A stretch of 64,000 nucleotides of DNA from Geosiphon pyriformis (GCA_016748015.1 JAAOMT010000134.1:1729057-1793056), one strand, 5' to 3'; counted from the stretch's first letter, positions 22,791 to 35,342 are shown. Made by a program: numbers and translations. Notes: generated by a model not told the origin, from the sequence alone.

Positions 22791-23070
22791 TAAATATTAT
22801 ATTACAAGCAATATATAGATAAAAAGAATGTTATTTGTTCTAACCAGAAAAATTAGACCAAATGAACTTGAAAAATTTAGACTCATTTAACATATGCAAT
22901 TAAAAATATTACTCAACAATTTCACTAATATTTTTGCCAGTGAAAACAAATTTGGCCAAACTGATATTATTTAGCATTAGATCAAAACTAGAGATGCTAT
23001 ACCAATTAAACAACAAACATACAGAGTACTATCAGCAAGCCATAAGATCATCTGACAAGAAATTAACAGA

Positions 23071-24125
23071 ATGTTGAATAATAAGTTAATTCAATTATCA
23101 ATAAGTCTATAGTTATTATCAATAGTACTAGTCTAGAAAAAAAATAGAAAAATCTGCTTTTGTGTGAATTACAGAAAGCTTAACAGTATTACTTATAAAG
23201 ACAGCTATTTAACTCCATAAATTCAAGAACTATTTGATGCTTTTGAAGAGAAAAAATAGTTTTCAACATTGGATCTAAACAGTAATTATTGACAAGTAAC
23301 TATAAATTCAGCCAACAAAAAAAAGACAACATTCACAACTAAAAAAAAGAACTTTAAATTTGATGTTATGTCTTTCAACTTAATAAATGCTCTAGCTATC
23401 TTTCAATGGCTTATAGAAATTGTCTATACTAATTTACTATGAAAATTAGTAGTAGTCTACTTGGATAACACCAATGTGTTCTTAAAAACATTTGATGATT
23501 ATTTTTACTATTTTCAGCAAGTATTTGAAAGACTAAAAAGAGCCAAATTAAAATTGAATACAACTAAATGTTTTTTTGAAAAAACGAGCTCAAGTTTTTG
23601 GAACATGTTATAAACAAAGATAGTATAAAGACAAATCCAAACAAAATTGAGATTGTTAAAAACTTTCTAGTACCAACAAATCTCACAAAATTAAGAGCAT
23701 TCTTGGAATTTGCTGAATATTATTGCTGCTTTATCCAAAATTTTTTCAAGCTGGCTCAACTACTTTACCAGTTCTAAGCAAAGAATGTGAAATATGAATG
23801 AACTGAATTCCAACAAGAAGCTTTTAACATTCTAAAAAGAAAGCTTATTTAAGCACCAGTACTAATCTATTTAGATTATAGCAAACTATTTATTATTATT
23901 ATCAATGTATTTGGTCAAGCCATAAAAGCAGTACTGTTACAAAAAAAACTAGATAGAAAAGAACACTCAGTAGCATACACCAGCCAAAATTTAAGCCCAG
24001 CTGAGAAAAACTATAGTACTCTAACATTAAAACATTTGGCTATTTATTGGGTTGTTATCAAATGAAAATAATATTTGAGTCAAAAGTTTTATGTATACAC
24101 TGATTACAAAAAATTAACATTAATT
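23071..24125 (+). pseudogene. Gypsy A reverse transcriptase and RNase H
   Basis: The frame starts MLNNKLIQLSIS (23071) and continues with CVNYRKLNSITYKDSYL, FSTLDLNSNY, VMSFNLINALAIFQ and the active-site box YLDN at 23458-23469 (family YLDD; last Asp is Asn). AKLKLNTTKCFF and the downstream LRAFLEFAEYYCCFIQNF block close the domain. RNase H follows (about 23860-24066): QAIKAVLLQKK, VAYTSQNLSPAEKNYSTLTLKHLAIYW. Its first Asp and the Glu are replaced (LKHLA instead of an E). Stops at former Trp/Gln codons and a frameshift near 23580 inactivate it. Confidence 0.85.
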
Positions 24126-24329
24126 TAAAAGCAAAAATTTGAAAATAATCACCTTACAAGATAGAAAATAGAGCTATTATTATTTAATTATACTGTATAT
24201 TATAAAAAGAGAAAAAAAATAGAAATGCTAATAGTTTGTTATAAATAAAACAAATTTAAGAACATTTTAACCCAAAAATATTACAAAAAATAAACACACA
24301 AAAATATTAACAACTTTAATATTATATTA

Positions 24330-25260
24330 ATACTCAACAGTTCAGGAAAAATTATCTCAAAAAAAACAAAACAATATAAAACAACAATCAAAATATTTTA
24401 TCACTTATCAAGATATTTTATACTGAAAAAACAAAAAATATTTAGATCAATCACTTAGAGTTATTACAAAACTAAAAAAAAAACAATATTAATTAACATG
24501 TATTCAGACCCAACAACAGAACATTTTCATAAAAAAGCAATCATAGAAAGAACCAAAAAAAGATATTATTGTCTATCTATATATTCAAATATTATTTAAT
24601 ATGTTCAAAATTGTGATGCTTGTTAAAAAAAGGAGGAACAAAACTCAGTAAACTGCTAAAACCAATTAAAATAAAACAACTATTTGATCAAATTAGAATT
24701 GACTTAGTTAGACTATTACTAATAATCAGCAGAGACAATCATTATATAGCAGTAGTCATAAACTATTTTACAAAATGGTCAGAAGCAAAAGCAATTCAAA
24801 AAGCAGATGCAAAATCTATAGCTGAATTTGTTTACCAAGATTTGATTTGTTGACATGGATGTTCAAAAAAATTATTATCAGATTAAAAAACTCATTTTGT
24901 GAACAGAACATTAGTAAAATTAAGTCAAAGATTTGGAATTAAAAGACTATTATTATTATTATATTATTTACAAACAAATGGCTTAGTTGAAAAATTCAAC
25001 AGAACAATATGTGAAGCAATAGCAAAAATCAGCCAAAAAAACCAAAACAAATGGAATTTATTTATATTATCAATACTATTTGCTTATCAAACAATAAAGC
25101 AAAATATCACACAAGCAACACTATTTGAACTTGTTTATAATAGAACAACAACATTACCAGTTAAGATAGATATCAACACATATCCAATAAAACCAATAAC
25201 AGAAACCAACTTCTAAAGAACATTGTTAAAAAGAACATACAAACTAATAGAAACATTGAA
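24330..25260 (+). pseudogene. Gypsy A integrase
   Basis: The zinc domain is visible as HFHKKAI and CDAC (24530-24625). In the catalytic core D1 lies in RIDLVRLL (24701-24703), D2 in KLLSD (24881-24883) and E in GLVEKFNRT (24989-24991), so the DDE triad is retained although stops (for example at 24852) break the frame. FAYQTIKQNITQATLFELVYNR (about 25078-25145) is the usual Ty3/gypsy C-terminal core block. No chromodomain was recognised. The enzyme would insert cDNA. Confidence 0.85.
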
Positions 25261-25794
25261 AAACAAAAGATGAAAAACAGCTAATAATATTTAAAAGGCA
25301 CAAAAAAAACAAAAAAAATGACATGATAACCAATTATTAGATAAACCAGTTGAATTCAAGATTAGAAACAAAGTATTTTTATATTGTACCAAAGTAAAAA
25401 AACAATAAAATAAAAAATTTGATTCCAAATAAAACAGATCATTTCACATTAAGGAAATTCTAGAAAATAAAACTTATAAACTAAGATAGAACAACAAAAT
25501 TTTAGCTAAAGCAGTACATAAAAATTGACTGAAATTATACTACAATATAATATCATTATCTACTAATAATATTATACAACTGAGAATACAAAAAATACTA
25601 ATCAAACTAAATAAAATTTATGAAATCTTAAACCAATCATCATTATTGAAGCAAACACATTGAATTAACTTACTAATAGAATATATAAAGAGTTAAAAAC
25701 ACATAACAAAAACAACAAAAAAAGATAGAAATCTTTAACAATATTGATTTACTGGCACAACAATTATTACAACTAATTCAATAATAATAATAAG

Positions 25795-25976
25795 AGCATT
25801 ATGTTTAAACATACACATAATACAGATGCAAAATTTGAACTTGGATATTTTGGACAGACCACTATAGTTAAAAACTTCAGTTATGTATAAAATTAGATTA
25901 AAAAATAGCAATAAAAATTACAGCAACTTATTAATACAAAAGAAAAATTTAGAAGATTTTACAGAAGCTCAATATT
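25795..25976 (+). pseudogene. Second dUTPase-like fragment at the 3' end of gypsy A
   Basis: After the integrase, following an AAT repeat, one frame reads SIMFKHTHNTDAKFELGYFG, close to the start of the internal dUTPase (MPEHTHNTNTKFDLRYPEN at 22037). A later KIAIKITATY resembles the segment between motifs 1 and 2. It runs to the polypurine tract and LTR. Copy B lacks it: its sequence diverges after the shared ACTAATTCAATA. I read this as a partial duplication, perhaps by template switching during reverse transcription. Confidence 0.5.
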
Positions 25977-25990
25977 AAAGAAGAGAATAA
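25977..25990 (+). promoter_or_regulatory. Polypurine tract of gypsy A
   Basis: AAAGAAGAGAATAA directly precedes the TG of the 3' LTR, the expected position of the plus-strand primer. Confidence 0.6.
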
Positions 25991-26883
25991 TGTTATTTAT
26001 AGAAATTAGAAATATTATAGTTAGAAAAATAGCCAATCAGAAGTAGACATAGTAACAGAGAAATTCTAAGATTTCTTTAAAAAAATTGCAAGATTCCAAA
26101 ATTTTGAAATTCCAAGATTTCTTTAAAGAAATCACAGAATTCCAGAAATCTTATATATCATAAATTATATATATATAGCAATAGTATCAGAAGTTAGAAA
26201 ATTAGTTAATTAGACTTGCAGATTATAATTATTAAATATTCTTCCCTTTACAAATAGTTATTATTAACCAATGTAAATTCATTACAATATCAAATAAACA
26301 TTTATATTATTATCCAATTTATATTATTGTCACTTGATTAAAAAAATTGTCACCACTCATCTGTTATCAACACTCCATGTTAATAATATTCAATATTTAA
26401 CTACACTAGAACAATAGCTCTTGATTATGGCTATTAATGGGATACTAATTTTTTATTTTTTTTATTTTTTTTATTTTTTTTATTTTTTTTATTTTTGTTT
26501 GTTTGTTTACTAATTGATTAAAAAAATTAATGTGCAGAATACTAACATCAAGATATAGTACTGGTAAAAAACTTAGAAATAAGAGTAAACACTCAGAATT
26601 AAAAATAGCTTACTAGGAAATACTGGGTACCAAGCTAAAAAAAAATTGACAAAATACATATTCTGAAAGTGATGAACAACAAAACACACCAACTTAAGGA
26701 TTGGGAAATAAACTAGAAACATCACAAAAGAATATTACTATTGAATCTTTGTCTATTATACAAAGGACTCAACTAAAACTTTTAGATACCAAAACCTTTA
26801 GATATTACTAATTATATCAGCTATTGAACATCAAATTATGAGTTTGTTATTTGTTTCAAAACTTCAAATAATCATCTGTAACA
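25991..26883 (+). repeat. 3' LTR of gypsy A (893 bp)
   Basis: Begins TGTTATTTATAG and ends CTGTAACA, giving the TG...CA ends with TGTTA/TAACA inverted termini. The middle (26447-26500) is a T-rich tract with A interruptions every 8-9 bp. Related LTRs are at 17795-18203 (partial), 35343-36207 (minus, solo) and 54664-55537. Confidence 0.85.
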
Positions 26884-27450
26884 ACAGCTTTACTCACTAT
26901 TATATTAGTCCTAATATTATTCAAAATACCTAAATAATTTTTAATCTTTATCTATTTAACAAAAAGATTTTTATTTTTAATCAAATTAGCAATATGTTTT
27001 CTTTTTATTTAACACTAATTATAGAAGTTTGGTACAGCAAACAAAATTTCAGAAACACATGTATCAATAACAGATTGGCTATTTAGATATAAAACTACAG
27101 TACAAAAAAACAAGATACATTCTAAAAATAATACAATAGTCTGTAATTTGGCTATTATAAAAGACAAAAGCCTATATATCTTAATATTAATATCCATATT
27201 TACACCCAGAAAATAAGTAGCTGTCTCACTAATAATTTTAACAGAATCAGCATATTTTAAAAAACTATCTATGTAAATTTTAATAGAACCAAACCAAACT
27301 TTAAGCAAGCCCTTTTGCATATTAGAAAACTCTTTAAATTTCAAAATATCTAATCCAAATAATTTACTAATATTTGCAAAATCAACCACCAAAAAATTTT
27401 TATTATTTAAAAATTCAGATGCTAATTTAAACTAATAAGATACAAAGTTT
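26884..27450 (-). pseudogene. LINE-3 RNase H remnant, catalytic residues lost
   Basis: Minus frame 27392-27015 reads KIYIDSFLKYADS, LSFIIAKLQTIVLFLECI and VVLYLNSQSVIDTC. Against LINE-1, TDGS has become IDSF, AEL is AKL and FDSQ is LNSQ. E-to-K and D-to-N are G-to-A changes in the coding strand. Confidence 0.7.
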
Positions 27451-27499
27451 CTTAAAACTAATTTTTTTCATTAATAAAATGTTTTTCAGTTTATTATAT

Positions 27500-28614
27500 T
27501 CTCTATTTTATTTGAAAGTCTGTTATCAAATACAATTTCAAACTATTTTAAAAAAAAAGCTATAATACAGAAATTTTTCCAAAATATTTAATATTAAGAA
27601 CTTATTAAGATCATAAAATACTCTGGGTAAATTTTTTACCAAAGATAAATTATTGTTCAAAAAAATTTTTACTACTTTAGCCAAAAAATTGTTTACTAAA
27701 CTAACATACAACTTTACAAGAAACTGGAAAGAATTTAAAAAAAACCATCTTAAAATCTGCAAATCTAAGAGTCTATATTTAAACAAATACTCAAAAATAT
27801 TTAATACATTAGAAAAAACAATCAATAAAACCATTTTTTTTGGATTGTATTTGCTTAAAAGACTTTAAACTATACAAAAATAAATAATATAAAGTCTTAT
27901 CAGAAAAGTTTTATGGCAAATCAGCCTTAGTTTTAAGACTTTTTCTGATTATTACATCTTACTTATAATATATACTTGATAAAATAAAACTAAACTGGAA
28001 CTAATAGTTAACTATAAACTGCAAAACAGCTAATACTAAATAAGAAAACTGTTTATCTGTAATTGTTTTTCTTAATACTACATTAGAAAAAACCTAATAT
28101 TTGTATAAGTTTGAGTTATATTAGACTTAAAAAAACTTTCAGTTGACAAAAAAATTCTCAAGTATTTGTGTAATTTACTTTTTTTAGCAATTAAAATTGG
28201 CAAATCACTAATTATTAATGAAACAATTTCAATATCTTAATTAATAAAAATACCCATTATCTTTTTATTATTAATTAAAATATTATTGACATTAAAAAAT
28301 TCACTAACAATATTCAAAATATATTGTGTAAAAGCTTGATTACTCTCTAAATTGTGTTATTAATAAAGATACTAATAGCAAAAAATAAAGTTTTTCCTCC
28401 AATAGTCTTAATTTTACCAGTTTTGGCCACAAATTTAGTATTAATTTGGTATTTACACAAGTGCTTATGTCTCTTAACTTCACACAAAAATAAATCATAA
28501 AAAATTCTCCAAAAAAAAGAAAATTTTACCCTAATTTAATTCATTATGTACTTTGTAATTATTTGAAAATTCAAAATCAGTTATTATTTTATTAATCTGA
28601 TTCTCATATATATT
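27500..28614 (-). pseudogene. LINE-3 reverse transcriptase, C-terminal part
   Basis: 28480-28350 on the minus strand encodes QINTKFVAKTGKIK...FFAISIFINNTI, matching LINE-1 RINSNFVAKSGKVES...FVDDTI. The catalytic box is FINN (28366-28355). The thumb-like region 27834-27538 matches LINE-1 9190-9480. It is separated from the N-terminal half of the domain by the hAT insertion. Confidence 0.7.
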
Positions 28615-28622
28615 GCAAAAAA
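28615..28622. repeat. hAT target-site duplication, left copy
   Basis: GCAAAAAA, identical to 32055-32062. LINE-1 has a single related site at the same point of its reverse transcriptase. Confidence 0.75.
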
Positions 28623-29905
28623 TAGAATTACAATTAAATTAAATCAAACCAAACTTTGGATGTTGTTTAAATTTGGTTCAAATTATGAACTGAACTTGAA
28701 CCAAATCAATTTTTCAAAGTAAGTTCAATTCAAGTTTAGCATTAAATTTTTTTAACAAGTTTGAGTTTAGTTTAAGTTTATGAACTTGTTCAAGTTCAAT
28801 AGAATTAAAAAAAAATATAACTTGTACTATTTGTTTATTAATCATTATTTTGTTTAATTACTATAATTAGTTAAAAAAGTATATAAAATTATACATATAT
28901 AACAATTTTACTCTCCAATTTATCAAAATAAATTCAATGTCAGTATTATTCAATGTTATCAAAGATTTAAAATTTGAAATAACAAAATTTGATAACTCAA
29001 ATAATTTAAATATTACTATATTTGATAAACATAGTTTTTAGAATAAAGTATAAAACTATTTTGATAAGTTTAAGTAAATAAAAAAAAACAAACAGCTAAA
29101 TATATGGTCTTAAAATATATACATAAACTATTTTTTTGTGAAACTATGAGTATTATTAAACTTTTATAATACTATTTAAAGACTTTTTACTAGACAGTAT
29201 ATATTACAATAAAAAAATATTATAAGAAAAAATAAAATGTCCAAAAAAATTACAAATCAATTGAAAAAATGTTTTAATGAGTGAAATTGCTATTTTTTTT
29301 ATAATTTTGGCTAATTTAATTAGAAAATTGCTTTAGTTTTTTATAATAACTGCTATTAACATTGATAATAAAAAACTTTGTAATATAATTATTATTTGGT
29401 TTATTAACTGCTAATGACTATTTTTTACAATAAAAAACTTTGAATTAATCAAAATATTTTAATATTTGAACCTTATTTTTTAATCTGTTTGTGTTAATAT
29501 AATTAAAAATAGAGTCATAAAACTCTATGTTTTAAATAAACAAGAATTAAAAGTAAATATCATCTTTATTATAAAATATTTTTTTTCTTTTACTTATATT
29601 TATAATATAATAAACATATTTAGATATTATTAAGTCCAAAATTTTCTTTACATCAGATCTTAAGACATTTCTTAATAATAAAACTTTTGTTTTTATTATT
29701 GTTTATTATATTAATAACAATTAAAATCTTTAATAAACAATAATTAATTTTGAATTAATAAATAGATAACATGATGTTATAAATATTGCAAATAAATTTT
29801 TTAAAGTATTAAAAAATTATAGAATTATATCAAAGATACTTAAGTATATTTTTACATGAATTTAAGTTAGTTAATGCCAATAATGAAATTGGTATATTAT
29901 ACAAC

Positions 29906-30247
29906 ATATTAATATTATCTAAAACTCAGAGTTATTACAGTGTTTATATTATCAAAAATCATATTTTCTTAATATTAGCTTAAATTGGTTTTCATTATTG
30001 CCCCAAAGCTAAATTTTCAGTATTAGCATCATCTAAAATTCAAAGTTATTATAGTGTTTATATTATTAAAAATTAAATTTTTTCAATGTTGACTTAAGTT
30101 GGTTTTTATTATTGTCTCAAAGCTGAATTTTTGGTATTAATATTATTTAAGATTTAAAGTTATCACAATGCTCATATTATTGAAAATTGCATTTTTTTAA
30201 TATTAGTTTAAATGGTTTTTATTATTGTCTTGAACCAAATTTTCAGC
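29906..30247 (+). repeat. 114-bp tandem repeat, three copies
   Basis: Units start near 29906, 30020 and 30134. Each contains a TTATTACAGTGTTTATATTA-like block and a GGTTTTTATTATTG block. Copies are diverged by substitutions but hold the 114-bp period. It sits inside the hAT element, upstream of the surviving transposase. Confidence 0.7.
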
Positions 30248-30689
30248 CAAAAAAGTTAAAAAAAAGTTAAAAAAAAGTTACACTTATCTTTTTTTTTTAT
30301 AAGTTTACTTTTAATTTTATTAGTTATAATCTAATTTTTTTTAACAGTTTTTTACTATTATCCTCAATAATACTGCAAATAATGGTATTTTGTAAGAAAA
30401 TTAATGAGAAAATTAGAAAAGAAAAACATTCTATAAAATTTAAAAAATCTTCAATTTCAATGTTTTGATCATATTTTGAACTTGACAATACAAGTAGTTC
30501 TAAATAAAATAAAAAATAATGTTTTTAAAGTATTTGTTAAAAACCCAAACTGAATATATTTATTTAAAATTTTTTTAATGTAAACTTTATATAAATTAAA
30601 GATTAGAAAACTTAATTCTGCAATCTGTATCTTGCTTTAATGTTTTAAACTTTTTGAAAATATTTGTAATATATGTTAAATTAAATACT

Positions 30690-31790
30690 GTAAACTCATT
30701 TTAAATTGTCCTATCTGGTAAGATTTTACTTATAACATGATTAAAAATAAGTTATCTCTTAAATTAGCAAGTTGTTTATTTTTGATTCTATATATTTTTA
30801 ATACAAAAATTCTAATTATAAATTTATAGACATTAAACATCCTTATTAGTACTCATATTAATCTTTATTAATATATCATTTTATATAATTAATGAGCTGT
30901 CTTTGATAAAATTGCTAAATTTCTTAAACTATTTAAAGATATTATAGTCAAAATATTAATTAATTCAAATAATACTGTCTCTTCAATTATTTTTTTCTTT
31001 AATATTATTTTTAATCATGTCAAAAACACAGTTGATAATAATGAATTTAGTTAAGTATTATAATCTCAATTGTATTTATTTTAGTTATTTTTAACACATT
31101 TAATATTAAATTTATTACTTGTTATAACAGTTAAGGCAGCAAAAAAAAAGTTACTTAAATATTACTCTAAAACAAATACAATTATAATACTTTGTACTAT
31201 ATTAATTTAAGAAAAAAATTTTATTATTTTACAAAAAAAAATTTTTTAAATGACAATTTTAATAAAATAAATAAATTGTAAGCTACTAATATATTCAAAC
31301 AGTTTTATTTTTCAACTTTTACACAATAAATAGATCTTTAAAATACATATTTTTTTTGAAATAAAATACATATTGGACATTATATCAACATTAAATGACA
31401 GTTTTTTGTTGAATGGCAATTTTAATAATACTATAGTATTAATTACACAATTTATATTAAAAGCAGACTTTAATAATAATAATAAAAAAACTTGACAAAA
31501 TTAATCATTATATTTTTAAAAAAGTAACCAATAAAAAAATAGATATAATAACATAATAGAAAGTATATTACAAAAGATATTTATCTAAATTAACATTTTA
31601 TTAATAATTTGATATTTAGACACATTAAACACAATTTTTTTATCTTGTATATATAGTTTGTAATTATTTGGCAATTCAAGAATAATTTGTTGTTTCTAAA
31701 TGTATTTTTTATGCAGATAAGAATATGATTACAGATAAAAGATCTTATTTAGTGCCTAAAACTATAAAAATAGTACAGTGTTTTTAATTA
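30690..31790 (+). pseudogene. hAT transposase remnant
   Basis: About 30703-30770 encodes NCPIW*DFTYNMIKNKLSLK, aligning with the hAT block of form TRWNSTYxM...LxLK; T-to-I, W-to-stop and S-to-F are all C-to-T/G-to-A changes. At 30905-31055 the frame reads KIAKFLKLFKDIIVKI followed by TVSSIIFFFNIIFNHV, the conserved L-xxF-xxxT...S...P-x-xxxxxL-xxxL block. At about 31660-31785 NYLAIQ, FVVSK, DKNMITDKRSYLVPK and TIKIVQCF match the C-terminal dimerisation domain. No BED finger could be assigned upstream. The gene is dead. Confidence 0.7.
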
Positions 31791-32054
31791 TGAATACAGA
31801 AATGATTAAAAAGAAAATTAAATAATAATATAGTTTAATATAATGTTTTTAATAGTCAAACTTAAATATGTTCATGAATTTCAAACCAAATTTGAACCAG
31901 ACTTGTTATATGTGTTTGGATTTGGTTTAAGTTCAATAATTTAAGTTTGATTTAAGTTTAAGTTCGAAATTTTGTCAAATTTTCTATTTGAGTTTGGTTT
32001 GGTTTGGTAGTTCAATTGAATTTAAACCAAATCAGACCAAATATTAGAATCTTA

Positions 32055-32062
32055 GCAAAAAA
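32055..32062. repeat. hAT target-site duplication, right copy
   Basis: GCAAAAAA, identical to 28615-28622. Confidence 0.75.
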
Positions 32063-34120
32063 CTCAATAAATTAATTACATATCTTAATACACTATAAGT
32101 TAGTACTTAGATAATATTATCTTATTAAATTATAAGTTTTGTGCATATTTTGCAAAACCAACCAAAGCTTTCTATTCTTCTCTAGTATATTTTCAATAAC
32201 CAATTTAATGACAAAAATAGAAGACTAAGTTAAAGTATTTTTCAATACTAAAAAGTTATTATCATAAAGAATATCAAATTTGCTATATATTAAGAATATT
32301 TAATTAGACAAAATTTTAGACAAAATTTTTTTAGCTGTTTTAATCAATATAATAAGCCAAGTATTTATTAAAATATTATTTCATTAATAAAGTTTAGAGA
32401 TCATTAAAACTCATGCTCTTTTCCAAAGAACTAAAATTACATTCAAAGTTAAACACAATTTCAACAATTTTAAAAAGCATTTTAACACCCTATTACCACA
32501 ATGTTTCCACAATTTATTTGAAATTCCTAATAACTCAGCAGTCTTGCTATCTAATAAACTATTAATTATTAAAGCTAACTTTTTTATATTAATTTTTTTT
32601 ATTACATTAAAAAAGATATTATTATTTACATAATTTAAAAACATATATTAACAAAACCAAAGTTCAGACATCCTTGAAAACACTGACTATTTTTTCATTT
32701 ATCTTTTTATAATTTTATTAATTCTAAGCTTTATTTTATTAGACTCTACTACTAATTTATCTCTAACTACTAAGTAATCTAAAACAACTTTGTAAAAAAG
32801 CTGTTTTAAAATATTTTTTATCATTTGTCTTTTGTTAAAGCAAAAAATTTTTATATGTTGTTTAATTATTTTCTTAATAACTGTATTTTCAGATGTTTTT
32901 GATTTATAATATTCAGATTTCTAATATTTTTTTCTAACTATTAACAAATGTTTAAAAATGTCTATTAATTTTATACTATTTTGAACTATATTGACAATTT
33001 TAGCTGCTTTAACTCCATCAACAGTTAGCAAAACTTTAATAAATGCTCAAATTTTAACAGATTTTCAGAATTTTATTTTTTTATAATCTTAGTAACAAAT
33101 AGCTTTAATTTGAAAAATTTTAATAATTGCTTATTTTTTAAGTAATTATACTTACTATATTAATGTTTAGAAAACACCATATTAGTAAATTGTATCATGA
33201 CTTTTTTTAACATCTCTTATATTATATTTTAATTATCACAATTTTTTGTTTTTTTAAACATACCTAATACTGTTAACAACTTAGTAAAAGAGCATTCTTT
33301 AAATTATATCTACTTAACTTTATTAGTATTTTTTATTTTGAACTTTTATTAATTTTTATTAGCTTGTTTATAAATACTATTAAGATAAATATCCAAAAGA
33401 CTATTTAAACCAACTAAAACTAAAACTGGCTTATAATTTATATTAAAAAATTCTGACACAATATTAATCTTATAATTTGTAATTACAAATACCAGATTTT
33501 TATTTGCAAATATAAAATCTAACACTTTTTTAACACTTTTAAAATTGCTTTAAGTAGAAGTTTTAATTAATAAATACTTATTAAATACATTAATTAAATT
33601 CTGATCTAAACAAAACTTAAAACTTATACTCTTTTTGGATTTATTCTTATTAAAATCTCTATCCAAGACTATAAAAGTGCTAAAATTGACTGTTTTAATA
33701 ATAATAAAATTGATTTTTAATGTCTATTTGAATCTAATTTTAGCAAAAACACCAATATACAACTCCAAAATTATTACTGAGAGTTTATTTTTAAATAAAA
33801 AATGAACTAAAATAATTCTGTCCAAAATTTCATTAATTTTTAAGATGTATTAAGCCAAAAAATTATTTATAATTATAATCATCCCAGTGTCAAAAAATTA
33901 TTTATCTAAATCAGATATAAAGATTTATACTTTTTTAAACTTATTCATGATTTAAAATCTAATATTAAATCTTAATTTAATTTTTGTAATAATAAAAATC
34001 ATATTATCTGAATTAACATACTAACAAACAACATTATTCTGTTTAATAAAAACATTAATATTTTTAATATTATATATAATAATTTTTCAGATTAGATTAG
34101 TTATTATTAAAAAAAAGTAT
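32063..34120 (-). pseudogene. LINE-3 endonuclease and N-terminal reverse transcriptase
   Basis: On the minus strand, 32644-32411 gives LLDSKTAELLGISNKLWKHC, matching LINE-1 LPNDKAAGFFDITNELWKHG. Endonuclease traces near 33750-33340 include VLDRDFNKNKS (LINE-1 VGGDFNKDG), VLDFIFANKNLVF and FFNINYK (LINE-1 FETDHN). The D-to-N and H-to-Y replacements are of the transition type seen elsewhere. Several frameshifts are present. Confidence 0.7.
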
Positions 34121-35342
34121 TCAAAATCAAATTTTTATTATTTACCTTGGTCAATAGACTCATAATTATAATTGATAAATTGTTTATTTTATCTTTAAAC
34201 TTTTTAACAATTGATTAATCTAAAAATTCTATTCTGCTATAGTTTTATTACTAGTAATTACATCTAAATTCTTATTTATTATTATATCTATTTCTTAATT
34301 CTGTGATAAAAAAGTTTTTAATATCTAGAACTAAGCTAAAAAACTGTTAGTTCAAGTGTATTTAATCTTTTACTCAGCTTGTCAATTTGCTTTGCAAGAT
34401 TTGTAAAACTGTACTTAAGAGTAACAAATCTATTATTCACTTTCAAAAAAACCAGCAAGAAAGATTTAATATCTAAAGATAAATTAGTACCAAAATAAAC
34501 TAAAAACACTATATGAAAAGTAAAACTATTAGCAATTTAAGCTCAAGTTTTCTTACCAAATAAAACTAAACAAACAAATGACATTTGTTTTTTTTCTATA
34601 TATTTGCCAAATAAATCTGATCCTAAAAATTAACTATTTTTTTATTGTAACTACCCAGATTTTTACTTATTAAACACATACTAAAACCATGATCTAATTG
34701 TTTGTATTAAGTATAACAAGCCAAAAAAAAACCAGACCAATTTAAATTCACACTCTTGAAAACAAAAACAGAACTAATAATAGTTTTTTTTAATGTTTTA
34801 TTAGCAAAACAAACTATAATACATCTATTATAAACATAAAAATTTGAATTGCAGCCAATAGAACAAGTTTTTTTACTATATAATTTTAACAAATCAGAAA
34901 AATTATAAGTAATAGTACTAATTAATAAAGTATACAACAAAATCTGATAAAAATCTTTAAACATTTATGTTTGTTTATTATTTACTGTCTTAATTATATA
35001 AACAGAATTTTTTTCTATAAACACAGATTATTTAAAAATAACTAAATTAGCAATCTTAGATGATTTAAATTTTATTAAGATTTTTTGCCAAAGATTAATA
35101 AACTGTATTTTAATTAACATAATTTTACCAAACTTAGAAAAAACTAATTTTACAGCCAATTTGAAAAGATTAACTAGGATTTTTTTAATAATTATTTCTT
35201 AATCTGTATAACTATTTGGTTTTCTAACATTATTATTTACCAAGATTTTTTCACAAATTGTCATTTTTCTAGTCTTTTTTAAGCTTAATTCAAATATAAA
35301 GAATAATTTAATAATACTTGAAATTTTTGAAAAAGTAAATAT
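34121..35342 (-). pseudogene. LINE-3 ORF1, C-terminal part
   Basis: Minus frame 34964-34707 contains YNRCIIVCFANKTLKK and ISSVFVFKSVNLNWSGFFL, matching LINE-1 5575-5690 (DRCTVICFEDEV, GSVPVFKSVSLHWTSLLLA). 35330-35030 matches the RRM-like part (KLAVKLVFSKFGKIMLIKIQ). Confidence 0.7.

Larger units (their letters stand above)
17795..26883 (+). mobile_element. Ty3/gypsy LTR retrotransposon A, 5'-truncated
   Basis: Order on the plus strand: partial 5' LTR (17795-18203), gag with zinc knuckle, protease, cysteine/Asn-rich linker, dUTPase, reverse transcriptase, RNase H, integrase, a second dUTPase-like fragment, polypurine tract and a full 3' LTR (25991-26883). Integrase after RNase H places it in Ty3/gypsy. 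All domains are broken by stops. The 3' LTR abuts the RNase H region of minus-strand LINE-3, so A inserted there. The matching LINE half is absent on the 5' side, where A stops inside its LTR T-tract, showing a later truncation or rearrangement. No TGG-type primer site follows the 5' LTR. Confidence 0.9.
28623..32054 (+). mobile_element. hAT-superfamily DNA transposon remnant (3.43 kb)
   Basis: Flanked by a perfect 8-bp duplication (GCAAAAAA) and inserted in LINE-3, whose coding sequence resumes exactly on either side. The two ends read TAGAATTACAAT and, on the other strand, TAAGATTCTAAT, an 8/12 imperfect terminal inverted repeat. Sub-terminal zones on both sides are rich in GAACTTGAACC-like words. 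Transposase traces lie on the plus strand (30690-31070 and 31640-31790). The 8-bp duplication and the transposase motifs together point to hAT. It is heavily AT-decayed. Confidence 0.78.

Noticed and set aside
29906-30247. CRISPR-like repeat array
   Set aside because: Units are 114 bp, contiguous, without unique spacers, and in a eukaryotic transposon.
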